64,000 nucleotides of DNA from Dactylosporangium roseum. GTDB lineage: Bacteria > Actinomycetota > Actinomycetes > Mycobacteriales > Micromonosporaceae. This document shows positions 1 through 7,067 of this stretch, piece after piece (the first letter of the stretch is position 1; each line of letters begins with the position of its first letter). A model generated the notes under the pieces. It had not been told where the DNA came from and searched no databases. It saw only the letters and a list, made by a program, of their open reading frames with translations. The stretch is from positions 7,023,501 through 7,087,500 of the forward strand of contig NZ_CP073721.1 in the NCBI RefSeq assembly GCF_025264685.1. Direction: 5' to 3'. Position numbers and translations under genes: made by a program.

Positions 1-161
1 CGGCGCAACTGCCGCCCGCGGCGCGTCTCCACCTCGCCGTTGACGGTGACCTCGCCCTCGAGGATGACTTCCTTGCTCTCCCCGCCGGACTCCAGGACGT
101 TCGCCAGCTTGAGGAACTGCCCGAGCCGGATCATGTCGCCGCGGATCTCGATCTCCTTCAC
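1..161 (-). CDS. S4-domain RNA-binding protein (3'-truncated by window edge)
   Basis: The reading frame starts at a GTG (161-159) that overlaps the stop of the upstream ankyrin gene in a GTGA arrangement, which indicates translational coupling. About 53 residues are visible. They begin VKEIEIRGDMIRLGQFLKLA and continue with a GGESKEVI...GEVTVNGEVETRRGRQL stretch, which is the typical S4 alpha-L RNA-binding fold of the small YbcJ/YaaA/RlbA-type proteins. Such proteins bind structured RNA; the cellular target is not evident here. The C-terminus lies beyond position 1, so length and completeness cannot be judged. The family call rests on sequence resemblance only. Confidence 0.75.
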   Translation of the reverse strand, partial: MKEIEIRGDMIRLGQFLKLANVLESGGESKEVILEGEVTVNGEVETRRGRQLR

Positions 162-553
162 TTCCCGCGCTCCAGGAGTTCGACCATCCGCGGCAGGTTA
201 AAGAACCGGGCCGTCTCGACCGCCGAGGGACCGCCGGCGTGCGGATCGGCACCCGCGGCGAGCAGTGTGCCGACCGAGTCGGGCGACTGGCGGAACACCG
301 CCGCGCCCAGGGCGGTCTGGCCGCGATCGTTGGCACGGTCGACCTCGGCGCCCCGCTCGACCAGCGCGGCCACCGTGTCCGGGTGGTTGTGGTAGGCCGC
401 CAGCATCAGCAGCGTGTCGCCCTTGTCGTTGGTCAGGTCGACCGGCAGGCCGGCGTCGACGTTGGCGGTCAGCTCACCGGTCGCACCCGACCTGGCCAGG
501 TCGAACATCCGGTGCGCGAAGTCGATCACGTCCTGATCGAGCGGTTCACTCAC
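158..553 (-). CDS. Ankyrin repeat protein
   Basis: A 131-residue protein beginning MSEPLDQDVIDFAHRMFDLA. From about residue 27 it carries three to four ankyrin repeats, visible as G-A/D-T-LLMLAAY-H, G-x-TALGAAV and A-G-ADPH-type turns. Ankyrin repeats are protein-protein interaction scaffolds; no enzymatic motif is present and the partner is unknown. The GTG start at 553 lies 6 bases after a TACGCT -10-like box (565-560), so the mRNA is probably leaderless. The 3' end overlaps the S4-domain gene by 4 bases, suggesting a two-gene operon. The protein has no signal peptide or membrane segment and is expected to be cytosolic. Confidence 0.8.
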   Translation of the reverse strand: MSEPLDQDVIDFAHRMFDLARSGATGELTANVDAGLPVDLTNDKGDTLLMLAAYHNHPDTVAALVERGAEVDRANDRGQTALGAAVFRQSPDSVGTLLAAGADPHAGGPSAVETARFFNLPRMVELLERGK

Positions 554-651
554 ACTGCCAGCGTAGCTGTCGGGCAGTTGACGCCCGTGCCGCCGAACCT
601 TCTGCCGCGGCCGCCCGTGTCATTGGGCACAGCTATGACAAGGAGACGAGA

Positions 652-1194
652 ATGCGGAAGTACGTCATGACCGTCGCGGCGGCCGCGGCCGTCGCACTGT
701 CGCTGACCGCCTGCGGCGCGATCGACCTGACCGACCGGGACACCACCGAGCCCGCCGCGTCCGCCGGAGCCTCGGCCGCGCCGTCGGCTTCCACCGGCAA
801 GTCCGCCGACACCGCCGGCGTCAAGGTCGCCGACACCGCGACGCTCGGGAAGGTGGTGACCGACTGGAAGGGCTGGACGCTGTACCGCTTCGAGAAGGAC
901 ACCCCGAAACCGTCGAAGTCGGTCTGCGAGGGTGAGTGCCTGGTGAAGTGGCCGGCCGTCCCGTACGTGCAGGACATGAAGATCGAGGGCGTCGACCCGA
1001 AGCTCATCGGCAAGCTCACCCGCGGCGACGGCACGCAGCAGCTCACGATCGACGGCTGGGCCGCGTACCGGTTCGCCGCCGACGCCAAGCCGGGCGACAT
1101 CAAGGGTCAAGGTGTGGGCGGGGTCTGGTTCGCCTTCACGCCCGAGGGCAAGAAGGCCCAGGCCGTCGCGGGCACCACCGGCGGCGGATACTGA
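652..1194 (+). CDS. Secreted lipoprotein with COG4315-type repeats
   Basis: A 180-residue protein with a classic lipoprotein signal: basic MRKY start, hydrophobic stretch, and a lipobox LTAC with the lipidated Cys at residue 21. A Ser/Ala/Thr-rich linker follows, then two copies of the short secreted repeat found in the COG4315/Lipoprotein_15 family (around residues 63-100, ending in C-EGEC-LVKWPAV, and around 124-165, containing DGWAAYRFA and GVGGVWFAF). The function of this family is not established; it sits on the outer face of the membrane. An AGGAGA ribosome binding site lies 6 bases upstream of the ATG. A long perfect hairpin follows the stop codon and probably terminates transcription. 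Confidence 0.85.
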   Translation: MRKYVMTVAAAAAVALSLTACGAIDLTDRDTTEPAASAGASAAPSASTGKSADTAGVKVADTATLGKVVTDWKGWTLYRFEKDTPKPSKSVCEGECLVKWPAVPYVQDMKIEGVDPKLIGKLTRGDGTQQLTIDGWAAYRFAADAKPGDIKGQGVGGVWFAFTPEGKKAQAVAGTTGGGY

Positions 1195-1205
1195 CGTCCC
1201 TGATC

Positions 1206-1243
1206 GCGGCGCCGGCTCCCACCCCCTCGGGAGCCGGCGCCGC
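1206..1243 (+). terminator. Perfect 15-bp hairpin after lipoprotein gene
   Basis: Arms 1206-1220 and 1229-1243 are perfectly complementary (GC-rich, ggcgccggctccc core) with an 8-base loop. It begins 11 bases after the lipoprotein stop codon. There is no T-run, which is usual for actinobacterial terminators. Confidence 0.65.
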
Positions 1244-1307
1244 CGCGGTCGTGGAGATCTCGTGACGAGGAGCGCGGGGCGGCGAAGCCGTCGGCGCCGA
1301 AAAACCG

Positions 1308-1337
1308 TTGCGGCCGATCTGGGGCGCTGGCTAGGTT
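1308..1337 (+). promoter_or_regulatory. Candidate sigma-A-type promoter for short ORF transcript
   Basis: TTGCGG (1308-1313) and TAGGTT (1332-1337) are separated by 18 bases. The predicted start site near 1344 is only a few bases upstream of a strong ribosome binding site. Assigned by eye; not tested. Confidence 0.4.
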
Positions 1338-1368
1338 GGTCGTACACGGGAAAGGAGGTGGTCCAAAG

Positions 1369-1407
1369 TTGTGTAGCAATGGGACTCGTGAGGTGGCTGT
1401 CCGCTAG
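1369..1407 (+). CDS. Putative 12-codon peptide with near-perfect Shine-Dalgarno
   Basis: TTG at 1369 opens a frame encoding (M)CSNGTREVAVR and stops at TAG 1405-1407. It is preceded by AAAGGAGGTGG (1351-1361), one of the strongest matches to the anti-Shine-Dalgarno in the window, spaced about 8 bases from the TTG. A candidate promoter sits directly upstream, and a long inverted repeat (1478-1546) that could end the transcript lies downstream. An overlapping frame from ATG 1379 (MGLVRWLSASRRP...) stays open into the following peptidase gene, but it lacks a well-placed ribosome binding site. The unit could be a micro-protein gene, a leader peptide, or a small RNA whose SD-like sequence has another role. 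Confidence 0.4.
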   Translation: MCSNGTREVAVR

Positions 1408-1477
1408 TCGCCGTCCTCTGGACTCGCTTCGCGCGACCGCTGGAAGGTGGCGGTCTGGCGAATACGAGACAGTTACC

Positions 1478-1546
1478 CAGCCCCCGAGGCTTTCCCGGTG
1501 TTCGTCCAACCGGGCCTGCGCGTCAGTGTGGGAACCTCGGGGGCTG
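1478..1546 (+). terminator. Long-loop hairpin closing the short-ORF transcript
   Basis: cagcccccgagg (1478-1489) and cctcgggggctg (1535-1546) are perfect complements, extended imperfectly by tttccc/ggga, around a loop of about 40 bases. The right arm is followed by ttcc-atatt. It lies between the short ORF and the M28 peptidase gene and could act as a terminator or attenuator. Confidence 0.45.
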
Positions 1547-1564
1547 TTCCATATTCTGACCCCC

Positions 1565-2377
1565 ATGATCTCGGCCGATCGGCTCCGTGCTCACATCGTC
1601 GCGCTGACCGCACACGGGCCGCGCTGCGGCGACCTGCCCGGCGTGCCGGCCGCCCTGCGGTACATCACCGATCAGCTCTCCGCACTGGGTCTGGCCGTCA
1701 GCGTCGAGCGGTACGGCGGCGAGCTGCACGAGATCAACCTCATCGCCGAGATCCAGGGCGGCACCTCCGACGACGCCGTGGAGCTCTGCGCGCACTGGGA
1801 CTCGGTGCAGGACAGCCCGGGCGCCGACGACAACGCGAGCGGGGTCGCCGGGGTGATCGAGGCGGCGCAGGCGTTGCGGGACATGGAGCTGCCCGCCCGG
1901 ACGATCCGGTTCTGTTTCTTCGGCGGCGAGGAGGTCGACTTCGGTGGCAGCGCGGCCCACGTGGAGCGGATCACGCAGCGGACCGAGTCGATCGTGTTCG
2001 AGATGATCGCCTGCACGGCGGAGGCCCAGCGGTACCCGGAGCAGTTCCTCGAGCTGATCGAGCCGCGCGAGCGTGGGGACTTCGTCGCGCTGATCGGCGA
2101 ACCGGACTCGATGCACCTGGTCCAGGAGTTCGCGATGCACGCCGAGGTACCGGTCTTCCCGTTCATCGTGCCCGTCGTCGCACGCGATCTGGTGATGCGC
2201 AGCGACCACGTGCCCTACTGGGAGTCGGGCCGCCGTTCGCTGCTGGTGACCGACACCGCCGACTACCGCAACCCGCACTACCACCGCCCGACGGACACCG
2301 TCGACACGCTCGACCTGGAGTTCGCGGCCGGGGTCGTCGCCGCGGCGGTCCGGACCGTCACCACCCTCGCCCAGTAG
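1565..2377 (+). CDS. M28-family zinc metallopeptidase
   Basis: A 270-residue protein matching the M28 aminopeptidase fold. The metal site is visible as CAHWDS (H77, D79), GADDNASGV (D88/D89), FFGGEEVDF (E122/E123) and a C-terminal NPHYHRPTDTVDTLD. M28 enzymes bind two zinc ions and release amino acids from peptide N-termini, or act on related amide substrates. There is no signal peptide, so it is probably cytosolic and smaller than typical secreted M28 enzymes. The ATG at 1565 lies 7 bases after TATTCT (1552-1557), which supports a leaderless transcript and argues against the longer in-frame extension upstream. The natural substrate cannot be deduced. Confidence 0.85.
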   Translation: MISADRLRAHIVALTAHGPRCGDLPGVPAALRYITDQLSALGLAVSVERYGGELHEINLIAEIQGGTSDDAVELCAHWDSVQDSPGADDNASGVAGVIEAAQALRDMELPARTIRFCFFGGEEVDFGGSAAHVERITQRTESIVFEMIACTAEAQRYPEQFLELIEPRERGDFVALIGEPDSMHLVQEFAMHAEVPVFPFIVPVVARDLVMRSDHVPYWESGRRSLLVTDTADYRNPHYHRPTDTVDTLDLEFAAGVVAAAVRTVTTLAQ

Positions 2378-2591
2378 CGAGTGCTGGTGACGCCACTCGC
2401 CAGGCGAGCATGCCCTGATCCGGCGGACGCCCGGGAGGCCCGGCCCGGCGTCCGGCCGCCGGCGCCTCCGGACCTGTTGTCAAGGACACACCCGCGAGGC
2501 AGCTCGCCGACGCGGTCCAGCGGTTCGTCTCGCCGACGAGAGCGGTTGCTCGTAGGTCGCCGGGATTTCGATCGAGACGTACAGTCTCGGC

Positions 2592-3254
2592 ATGACCGCA
2601 CATCTCGCCAGCGGCCGCGACGCGGATGTCTACGCGCTCGACGAGCGGCGGGTCCTGCGGCGCTACCGCAGGGGAGGAGACGTCACGTCCGAGGCGGCCG
2701 TCATGCGTTACGTCTCGGACCACGGTTATCCGGTGCCCCGGGTCTACGAGGCCGACGGCGCCGATCTCATCCTGGAGCGGCTCGACGGCCCCACCATGCT
2801 CCAGGCCCTCGGCGACGGCACCATGCACCTGCGCGACGGCGGTGTGGTGCTGGCCGACCTGCTGGACCGGCTGCACCGGATCCGGGTGCGGTCGGCCACC
2901 GACCCCGGCACCCGCATCCTGCACCTCGACCTGCACCCGGAAAACGTCGTGATGACCGAGGGCGGCCCGGTGGTCATCGACTGGCGCAACAGCATCGAGG
3001 GCCCGCCGGAGCTCGACGTGGCGATGACGGCCATCATCGTCGCCCAGGTGGCGGTCAATCCGGACCATTCCTTCACCGATCGCGCCGAGGAGTTCCTCGA
3101 CGTCCTGCTCTCCTGCACGCGTGACAATCCGCTGTCGCAACTGGAGGCGGCCGTCCGGCGCCGCGCCACAGAGCCGCACCTCACCGAGGACGAACTGGCC
3201 CACATCCATGAGGCGAAGCTCCTGGTGACGACCATCGCCCGGGCACACCACTGA
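2592..3254 (+). CDS. Aminoglycoside-phosphotransferase-like small kinase
   Basis: A 220-residue protein of the APH/choline-kinase-like superfamily. The catalytic loop HLDLHPENV and the metal-binding VIDWRN (Asp equivalent to DFG) are intact, and an N-terminal SGRDADVYALDERRVLRRY stretch corresponds to the nucleotide-binding lobe, though without an obvious canonical Lys motif. It is shorter than antibiotic-resistance APHs (about 260 residues), so a housekeeping or metabolite-phosphorylating role is as likely as resistance. TACAGT (2580-2585) lies 6 bases before the ATG, consistent with a leaderless mRNA. No operon partner is evident. Confidence 0.75.
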   Translation: MTAHLASGRDADVYALDERRVLRRYRRGGDVTSEAAVMRYVSDHGYPVPRVYEADGADLILERLDGPTMLQALGDGTMHLRDGGVVLADLLDRLHRIRVRSATDPGTRILHLDLHPENVVMTEGGPVVIDWRNSIEGPPELDVAMTAIIVAQVAVNPDHSFTDRAEEFLDVLLSCTRDNPLSQLEAAVRRRATEPHLTEDELAHIHEAKLLVTTIARAHH

Positions 3255-3384
3255 CCGGGGCCGCACGTCGCGGCGGCACGGGCCACCGGCTCCGAGCACC
3301 ACGGCCGCCCGCCGTCTCGGCGCATGCCCTAATAACCCGATCGGGGCGGCGTCGCGCTCATGGTGCTCGGCCACGCTTTGCCCC

Positions 3385-3609
3385 ATGGAAGAACTTTTTG
3401 TTCGCCAGGTGGACATCGGGGTCGCCGACATGGACATCGCCGTCGACGACCAGTTGACCACCACCCGCGTCGTGATCGAGCGCGCCACCGCCACGGACCG
3501 GCGCGGCGGCGCCGACCGGGAGCTCCTGCTCGTCTACGGCGCGGCTGAGACCAGGGCCGTGGCCGAGGCCCTGCGTCGCGCGTCGGAGCTTGCGCTGGAG
3601 GACTCCTGA
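3385..3609 (+). CDS. Small conserved-looking hypothetical protein
   Basis: A 74-residue acidic protein, MEELFVRQVDIGVADMDIAV at its start and a helical EALRRASELALEDS end. There is no signal peptide, membrane segment or recognisable motif. No Shine-Dalgarno is visible; a CACGCT box 7 bases upstream of the ATG could serve as -10 of a leaderless message. It ends 3 bases before the convergent MOSC gene. Codon third positions are strongly G/C like the neighbours, which supports it being real. Function unknown. Confidence 0.55.
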   Translation: MEELFVRQVDIGVADMDIAVDDQLTTTRVVIERATATDRRGGADRELLLVYGAAETRAVAEALRRASELALEDS

Positions 3610-3612
3610 CAA

Positions 3613-4272
3613 TTATCCAGACGTCCTGAGCCGGGCCCGGACCTTCTCCTTGGACCGCTCCGGCAGTTCCGCCGCGGCGAGGAGCCGCGGCAGGAGCCCG
3701 GACTCGATGGTGAGCGCGCGGAACGCCTCCCCGATCGTCACGTCGTGCGCGGGGCTGTGGATCACGCGGACCTCGTCGCCGGCCCGGATCCGGCCGGGGT
3801 GGACGACCCGCAGGTACGCGCCGGACGCCCCACGTGCCGTGAACCGCTTGACCCAGGCCGGCTCCTCCAGCCAGCCGGCGAACGTGCGGCACGGGATGCG
3901 CGGCGCGGACACCTCCAGGACGACGTCGTCGCCGATGCGCCAGCGCTCGCCGATCAGCGCGCCGGTCACGTCGAGGCCCGATGTGGTCAGGTTCTCCCCG
4001 AAGATCCCGCCGGCCAGCTCCCGGCCCAGCTCACCGGCCCACCAGTCGAGATCCTCGCGCGCGTAGGCGTAGACCGCCTGGTCCGGCCCGCCGTGGTGGG
4101 CGAGGTCACAGACCGTGTCGCCGGCCACGCCGGTGGCGGCGCTGCCGCGCGGCCCGGGCATGGAGATCTCGACCGGCCCGGCGACGGGGCGCTTGTCGAT
4201 GCTGGTCACCGGCACGCTGGAGTGGCCGGTGGGCGCGGGGGTGCCGACATTCACGGAGAGCAGGTAGGCCAC
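3613..4272 (-). CDS. MOSC domain protein (YiiM-like)
   Basis: A 219-residue MOSC (molybdenum cofactor sulfurase C-terminal) protein. It shows the GDTVCDLAHHGGPDQAVYAYA signature, GIFGENLTTSGLD, and the conserved Cys in APRIPCRTFAGW, the residue proposed to carry sulfur or bind cofactor. C-terminal features (YLRVVHPGRIRAGDEV) match the stand-alone YiiM/YuaD group, which in E. coli takes part in Moco-dependent N-hydroxylated substrate reduction. The GTG start at 4272 lies 6 bases after a TACGGT box on the minus strand, so the mRNA is probably leaderless. A short C-terminal alpha-helical extension (LLPRLLAAAELPERSKEK) is typical of the 3-alpha subfamily. The precise substrate is unknown. Confidence 0.85.
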   Translation of the reverse strand: MAYLLSVNVGTPAPTGHSSVPVTSIDKRPVAGPVEISMPGPRGSAATGVAGDTVCDLAHHGGPDQAVYAYAREDLDWWAGELGRELAGGIFGENLTTSGLDVTGALIGERWRIGDDVVLEVSAPRIPCRTFAGWLEEPAWVKRFTARGASGAYLRVVHPGRIRAGDEVRVIHSPAHDVTIGEAFRALTIESGLLPRLLAAAELPERSKEKVRARLRTSG

Positions 4273-4293
4273 GGGTGCACCGTAGCCCCGCTG

Positions 4294-5070
4294 TCACGCC
4301 GTCGTAAGGGCCAGGTCGGCGCCGGCGCGGATGCCGGGCCCGCCGATCGTGGTCAGCGCGCCGCCCGGGTCGGCGTGCATGACGCGGGCGCTGGCGAGGT
4401 ACCGAATGCTCAGATCCTCCGTGAAGTGGCGCCCGTTGAGCAGGCCGGCCGCGGCCATCACGGTGCCGACGTCGAGGCCCCAGAAGCGGTGCCCCTGGTG
4501 GCCGTCGCGGTAGTGCACCGCCACGTCGCCGGTCAGGTAGGCGTCGTAGACCACCCGCACGCCGAGCTTCATCCGCAGCCCGACAAGCTCGTCGCCGGGT
4601 CCGCCGGAGGGCAGGTCGACGGCGCACGACTCGATGCTGCCGACGCCCCATTCGTGCTGGTAGTCGAGCATCCCGCCGACGGGGAGTTCGATGCGGTACC
4701 GCACGGGCACGGTCGGGCTGACCCCGGCCGCCGGCGACCACACGTGGGACGCCGTGCAGGTCAGCCGGGTCGGCTCGGCGGCCAGCGCCAGGCTCACCGG
4801 CTCGGAGCCGACACCGGTGACGGATGCGCTCGCGACCCGCAGCGTGGTCGTGACCGGGGTCCAGTCGTGCGACTGGTGCAGAAACCCGTCGAGCTGGGCC
4901 AGGTCGGGCGCCCGCCCGAGGCAGGCGGCGACGGCCTCGGCGAGCGCACCCTCGTCGAGCCCGAACAGCGCCCGCTCGTCGCCGGTGACCGGATGCTCGT
5001 CCGCGCCGGACGCGTTGACGCTGGATGAGCTGTAGCACAGCCCCGCGATGATCGACAGCTCCACGCCCAT
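4294..5070 (-). CDS. Hypothetical protein
   Basis: A 258-residue protein beginning MGVELSIIAGLCYSSSSVNA. I do not recognise its family. It has no signal peptide or membrane segment. The middle (about 90-190) is rich in beta-forming segments (VPVRYRIELPVGGML, GLRMKLGVRVVYDAYLTGDVAVHY), suggesting a beta-sandwich or lipocalin-like region, and it ends with a hydrophobic GGPGIRAGADLALTTA tail. The ATG at 5070 is chosen because GGGGCAG lies 5 bases upstream; the open frame extends further but with no support. It lies 21 bases upstream of the MOSC gene on the same strand, so co-transcription is possible, although that gene seems to have its own promoter. Confidence 0.6.
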   Translation of the reverse strand: MGVELSIIAGLCYSSSSVNASGADEHPVTGDERALFGLDEGALAEAVAACLGRAPDLAQLDGFLHQSHDWTPVTTTLRVASASVTGVGSEPVSLALAAEPTRLTCTASHVWSPAAGVSPTVPVRYRIELPVGGMLDYQHEWGVGSIESCAVDLPSGGPGDELVGLRMKLGVRVVYDAYLTGDVAVHYRDGHQGHRFWGLDVGTVMAAAGLLNGRHFTEDLSIRYLASARVMHADPGGALTTIGGPGIRAGADLALTTA

Positions 5071-5194
5071 GATCTGCCCCCGACCCGACGCTACGTTACG
5101 GTCACGTGACGTACTCTCCCACCCGTATCGCAGGCAGCGCCCGCGAACGCCGAAACCGCTCCGATCTTGCAGCGATGCCCGGCCGCGGCCGGGG

Positions 5195-5962
5195 TCAGCG
5201 GGCCGGTGCCGTCCGGAAGGACGCCGACGCCGAGTGCTCGGGGCGGGTCGCGTTGCGCAGCCGCAGCGCCGCGTCGAAGGCTTCGTCATCGAGGCTGCGC
5301 TTGGCGGCGGCGGCAAGGTCGGCGGCCTTCGCGGCCTGCCGCTCCATCTCCGACGCCTCCTGGTACGCCTGGAATTTCCGGTCCCGGATGACGCGGCGCA
5401 GCATCAGCTCCTGCGCGAACGGATGAGCCGCCGGGTCCCAGCCGTTGCGGTGCATGAGCGCGTCGGCGAGCTCGAAGGCCGAGATCTCGCCCCGCTGATG
5501 CGCCGCGTTGACCAACCGCACCAGGTTTTGCCGCCGGATCGCCGGATCATCCTCGACCAGCGGGAACGCGTTGGCCCTGCGGAGCCGTCGCACGGCCGCC
5601 TCGGCCTCCTCGTAGGCCCGCCAGGCCGCGTCCTGGGTCCGCTGCGCGCCCTCCCACTCGGCGCGGCGCCGCTCGGCCATGACGTTGGCCCGCTCGGCGG
5701 CGACGGCGATCTCGGCGGAATACCGCTCCAGCTCCTTGATCGCCGCGGCGCTGCGCTCCGCCTTGGCCTGGCGCTCCTTGGCGACCTCCGGATCCTTGAT
5801 CGCCTTCCGGACGCGGGCCCACCACGACGGGCCGGTCTTCTCGCCGCGCCGCGACAGGAGGGACAGGACGAGGAACGTGATGACCACCGCGGCGAGCAGT
5901 GCCAGCCAGATGGCCAGCGCCTCGCGCATTCCCTGGGCGAACTCCTGTGCGGCAGCTTCCAT
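5195..5962 (-). CDS. Membrane-anchored coiled-coil hypothetical protein
   Basis: A 255-residue protein with one N-terminal transmembrane helix (about residues 15-37, ALAIWLALLAAVVITFLVLS) followed by a basic RRGEK stretch. A long charged, Ala/Glu/Arg-rich segment (about 60-135) is likely coiled coil. The C-terminal half contains more helices, including NLVRLVNAAHQRGEISAFELADALMHR in a linker-like region. Topology is probably N-out with a large cytoplasmic domain. No catalytic motif is visible. An AAGGTG ribosome binding site lies 7 bases before the ATG. It may be a structural or scaffold protein; function unknown. Confidence 0.65.
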   Translation of the reverse strand: MEAAAQEFAQGMREALAIWLALLAAVVITFLVLSLLSRRGEKTGPSWWARVRKAIKDPEVAKERQAKAERSAAAIKELERYSAEIAVAAERANVMAERRRAEWEGAQRTQDAAWRAYEEAEAAVRRLRRANAFPLVEDDPAIRRQNLVRLVNAAHQRGEISAFELADALMHRNGWDPAAHPFAQELMLRRVIRDRKFQAYQEASEMERQAAKAADLAAAAKRSLDDEAFDAALRLRNATRPEHSASASFRTAPAR

Positions 5963-6010
5963 GGCAGCACCTTCGAGGGGTCGGACGGCGAACTGAGGGG
6001 GACTCGTCGC

Positions 6011-6328
6011 TTACACCGAGGTGCGAGGTGGTGCGCGGCCGGCGGCGGCGCCCACCTGGGGGTCGCCGGACGGCCACTGCGGCACCGGAACCGGCACCGG
6101 CACGGCCGCCGCGTCCGGCGGCTCGCCGGAGGGCTCCACGACCGCCGGTTCTTCCACAGTGGACTGCCGACTGAACGCGATGGACACCTCGGCGACCGGC
6201 GCCGATGTCGACTCCACTGTGGACGGCAGGGCCGGGCTGAAGCCGGCGCCCAGGGCGAGGGCGCAGATCGTCAGCGCGATTCGTCGCACGCCACGCCGCA
6301 GACGGCTGGCTGGCGCAACGACGGGCAT
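6011..6328 (-). CDS. Small secreted or membrane-anchored Pro-rich hypothetical protein
   Basis: A 105-residue protein. After a basic start (ASRLRRGVRR) it has a hydrophobic segment ALTICALALGAGFSPA (about 18-34) resembling a signal peptide, then an acidic Val/Pro/Glu-rich tail with a VPVPVPVP run. No domain is recognised. It follows the coiled-coil protein's region on the same strand and is divergent from tdk. The low-complexity C-terminus makes homology assessment unreliable. Confidence 0.45.
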   Translation of the reverse strand: MPVVAPASRLRRGVRRIALTICALALGAGFSPALPSTVESTSAPVAEVSIAFSRQSTVEEPAVVEPSGEPPDAAAVPVPVPVPQWPSGDPQVGAAAGRAPPRTSV

Positions 6329-6431
6329 GACTCAAACATGCCCCCTCACCGCGAAGGTCGCAACCCGGAACGGCCGTGGGTGAGATGTCACACGGCTGAA
6401 CGGCGCCGGTCGAGCAGGTAGCGTGTCGCCC

Positions 6432-7067
6432 GTGGACCTGACCGTCATCCTCGGACCGATGAAGAGCGGCAAGTCGCTCGAATTGGTGAGCCTGCTGTCC
6501 CCGTTGCAATACACGGCGACACGGCACCGGGTGTTCCAGAGTGCCCGGCACGTGCGCGACGCGGGGGTCGTCTCGCGCAGCGGCGCCGCCCTCACGACAG
6601 TGAAGGCGGCGTCACTCGCCTGCGCGCTCGACGAGGAGCTCGACGTCATCGGCATCGACGAGGTCCACATGTTCGCGCTCTCCGACATCGACGTGGTGCG
6701 TGCGCTGCTGCGGCGCGGCACCCGCGTCGTCGCGGCCGGCATCGACCTCGACCACCGCGGCGAGCTGTTCGCCCCGGTGCGGGCTCTGCTGGAGCTCGGA
6801 CCGGCGACCGTCACCTACCGGCGCGCCGTGTGCGACCGCTGCCGGGGGTTCAGCGCGGTGTATACGCAGGTGCTCGAGCACGGCGAGCCGATGCTGCGCG
6901 AGCTGGCCCCGTCGACCGCGCTGCCGGACGACGGCACCTACACCTACGAGGCCCGCTGCCGCTCCTGTGTCGTGCTGCCGGGCGACAGCGCCGCGGCCCC
7001 GCCGCCGAGCCTGGAGCGCGACCGCAACACCGCGACCGTCACCACGGCGGCGAGCGCGAGGCCGTAG
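6432..7067 (+). CDS. tdk: Thymidine kinase (type II)
   Basis: The protein phosphorylates thymidine to dTMP in the pyrimidine salvage pathway, in the cytosol. It shows the Walker A GPMKSGKS (residues 8-15), the Walker-B-like IGIDEVHMF, the substrate lasso GIDLDHRGELFAP, and a zinc ribbon with CDRC and CRSC pairs. All four zinc Cys are present. The GTG at 6432 is preferred over GTG 6423, because a TAGCGT -10 box (6419-6424) lies 7 bases before it and would overlap the earlier codon. The C-terminal tail beyond the zinc ribbon is low-complexity and overlaps the convergent mannosyltransferase gene by 124 bases. Confidence 0.85.
   Translation: MDLTVILGPMKSGKSLELVSLLSPLQYTATRHRVFQSARHVRDAGVVSRSGAALTTVKAASLACALDEELDVIGIDEVHMFALSDIDVVRALLRRGTRVVAAGIDLDHRGELFAPVRALLELGPATVTYRRAVCDRCRGFSAVYTQVLEHGEPMLRELAPSTALPDDGTYTYEARCRSCVVLPGDSAAAPPPSLERDRNTATVTTAASARP

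Noticed and set aside
1112..1564. N-terminal extension of the M28 peptidase
   Set aside because: The frame is open through the lipoprotein 3' end and the hairpins, but a -10 box 7 bases before ATG 1565 and the family's N-terminus favour the short form.
2424..2454. Terminator hairpin after the M28 gene
   Set aside because: cggacgcc/ggcgtccg arms pair but with a shifted inner part; too imperfect and GC-driven to call with confidence.
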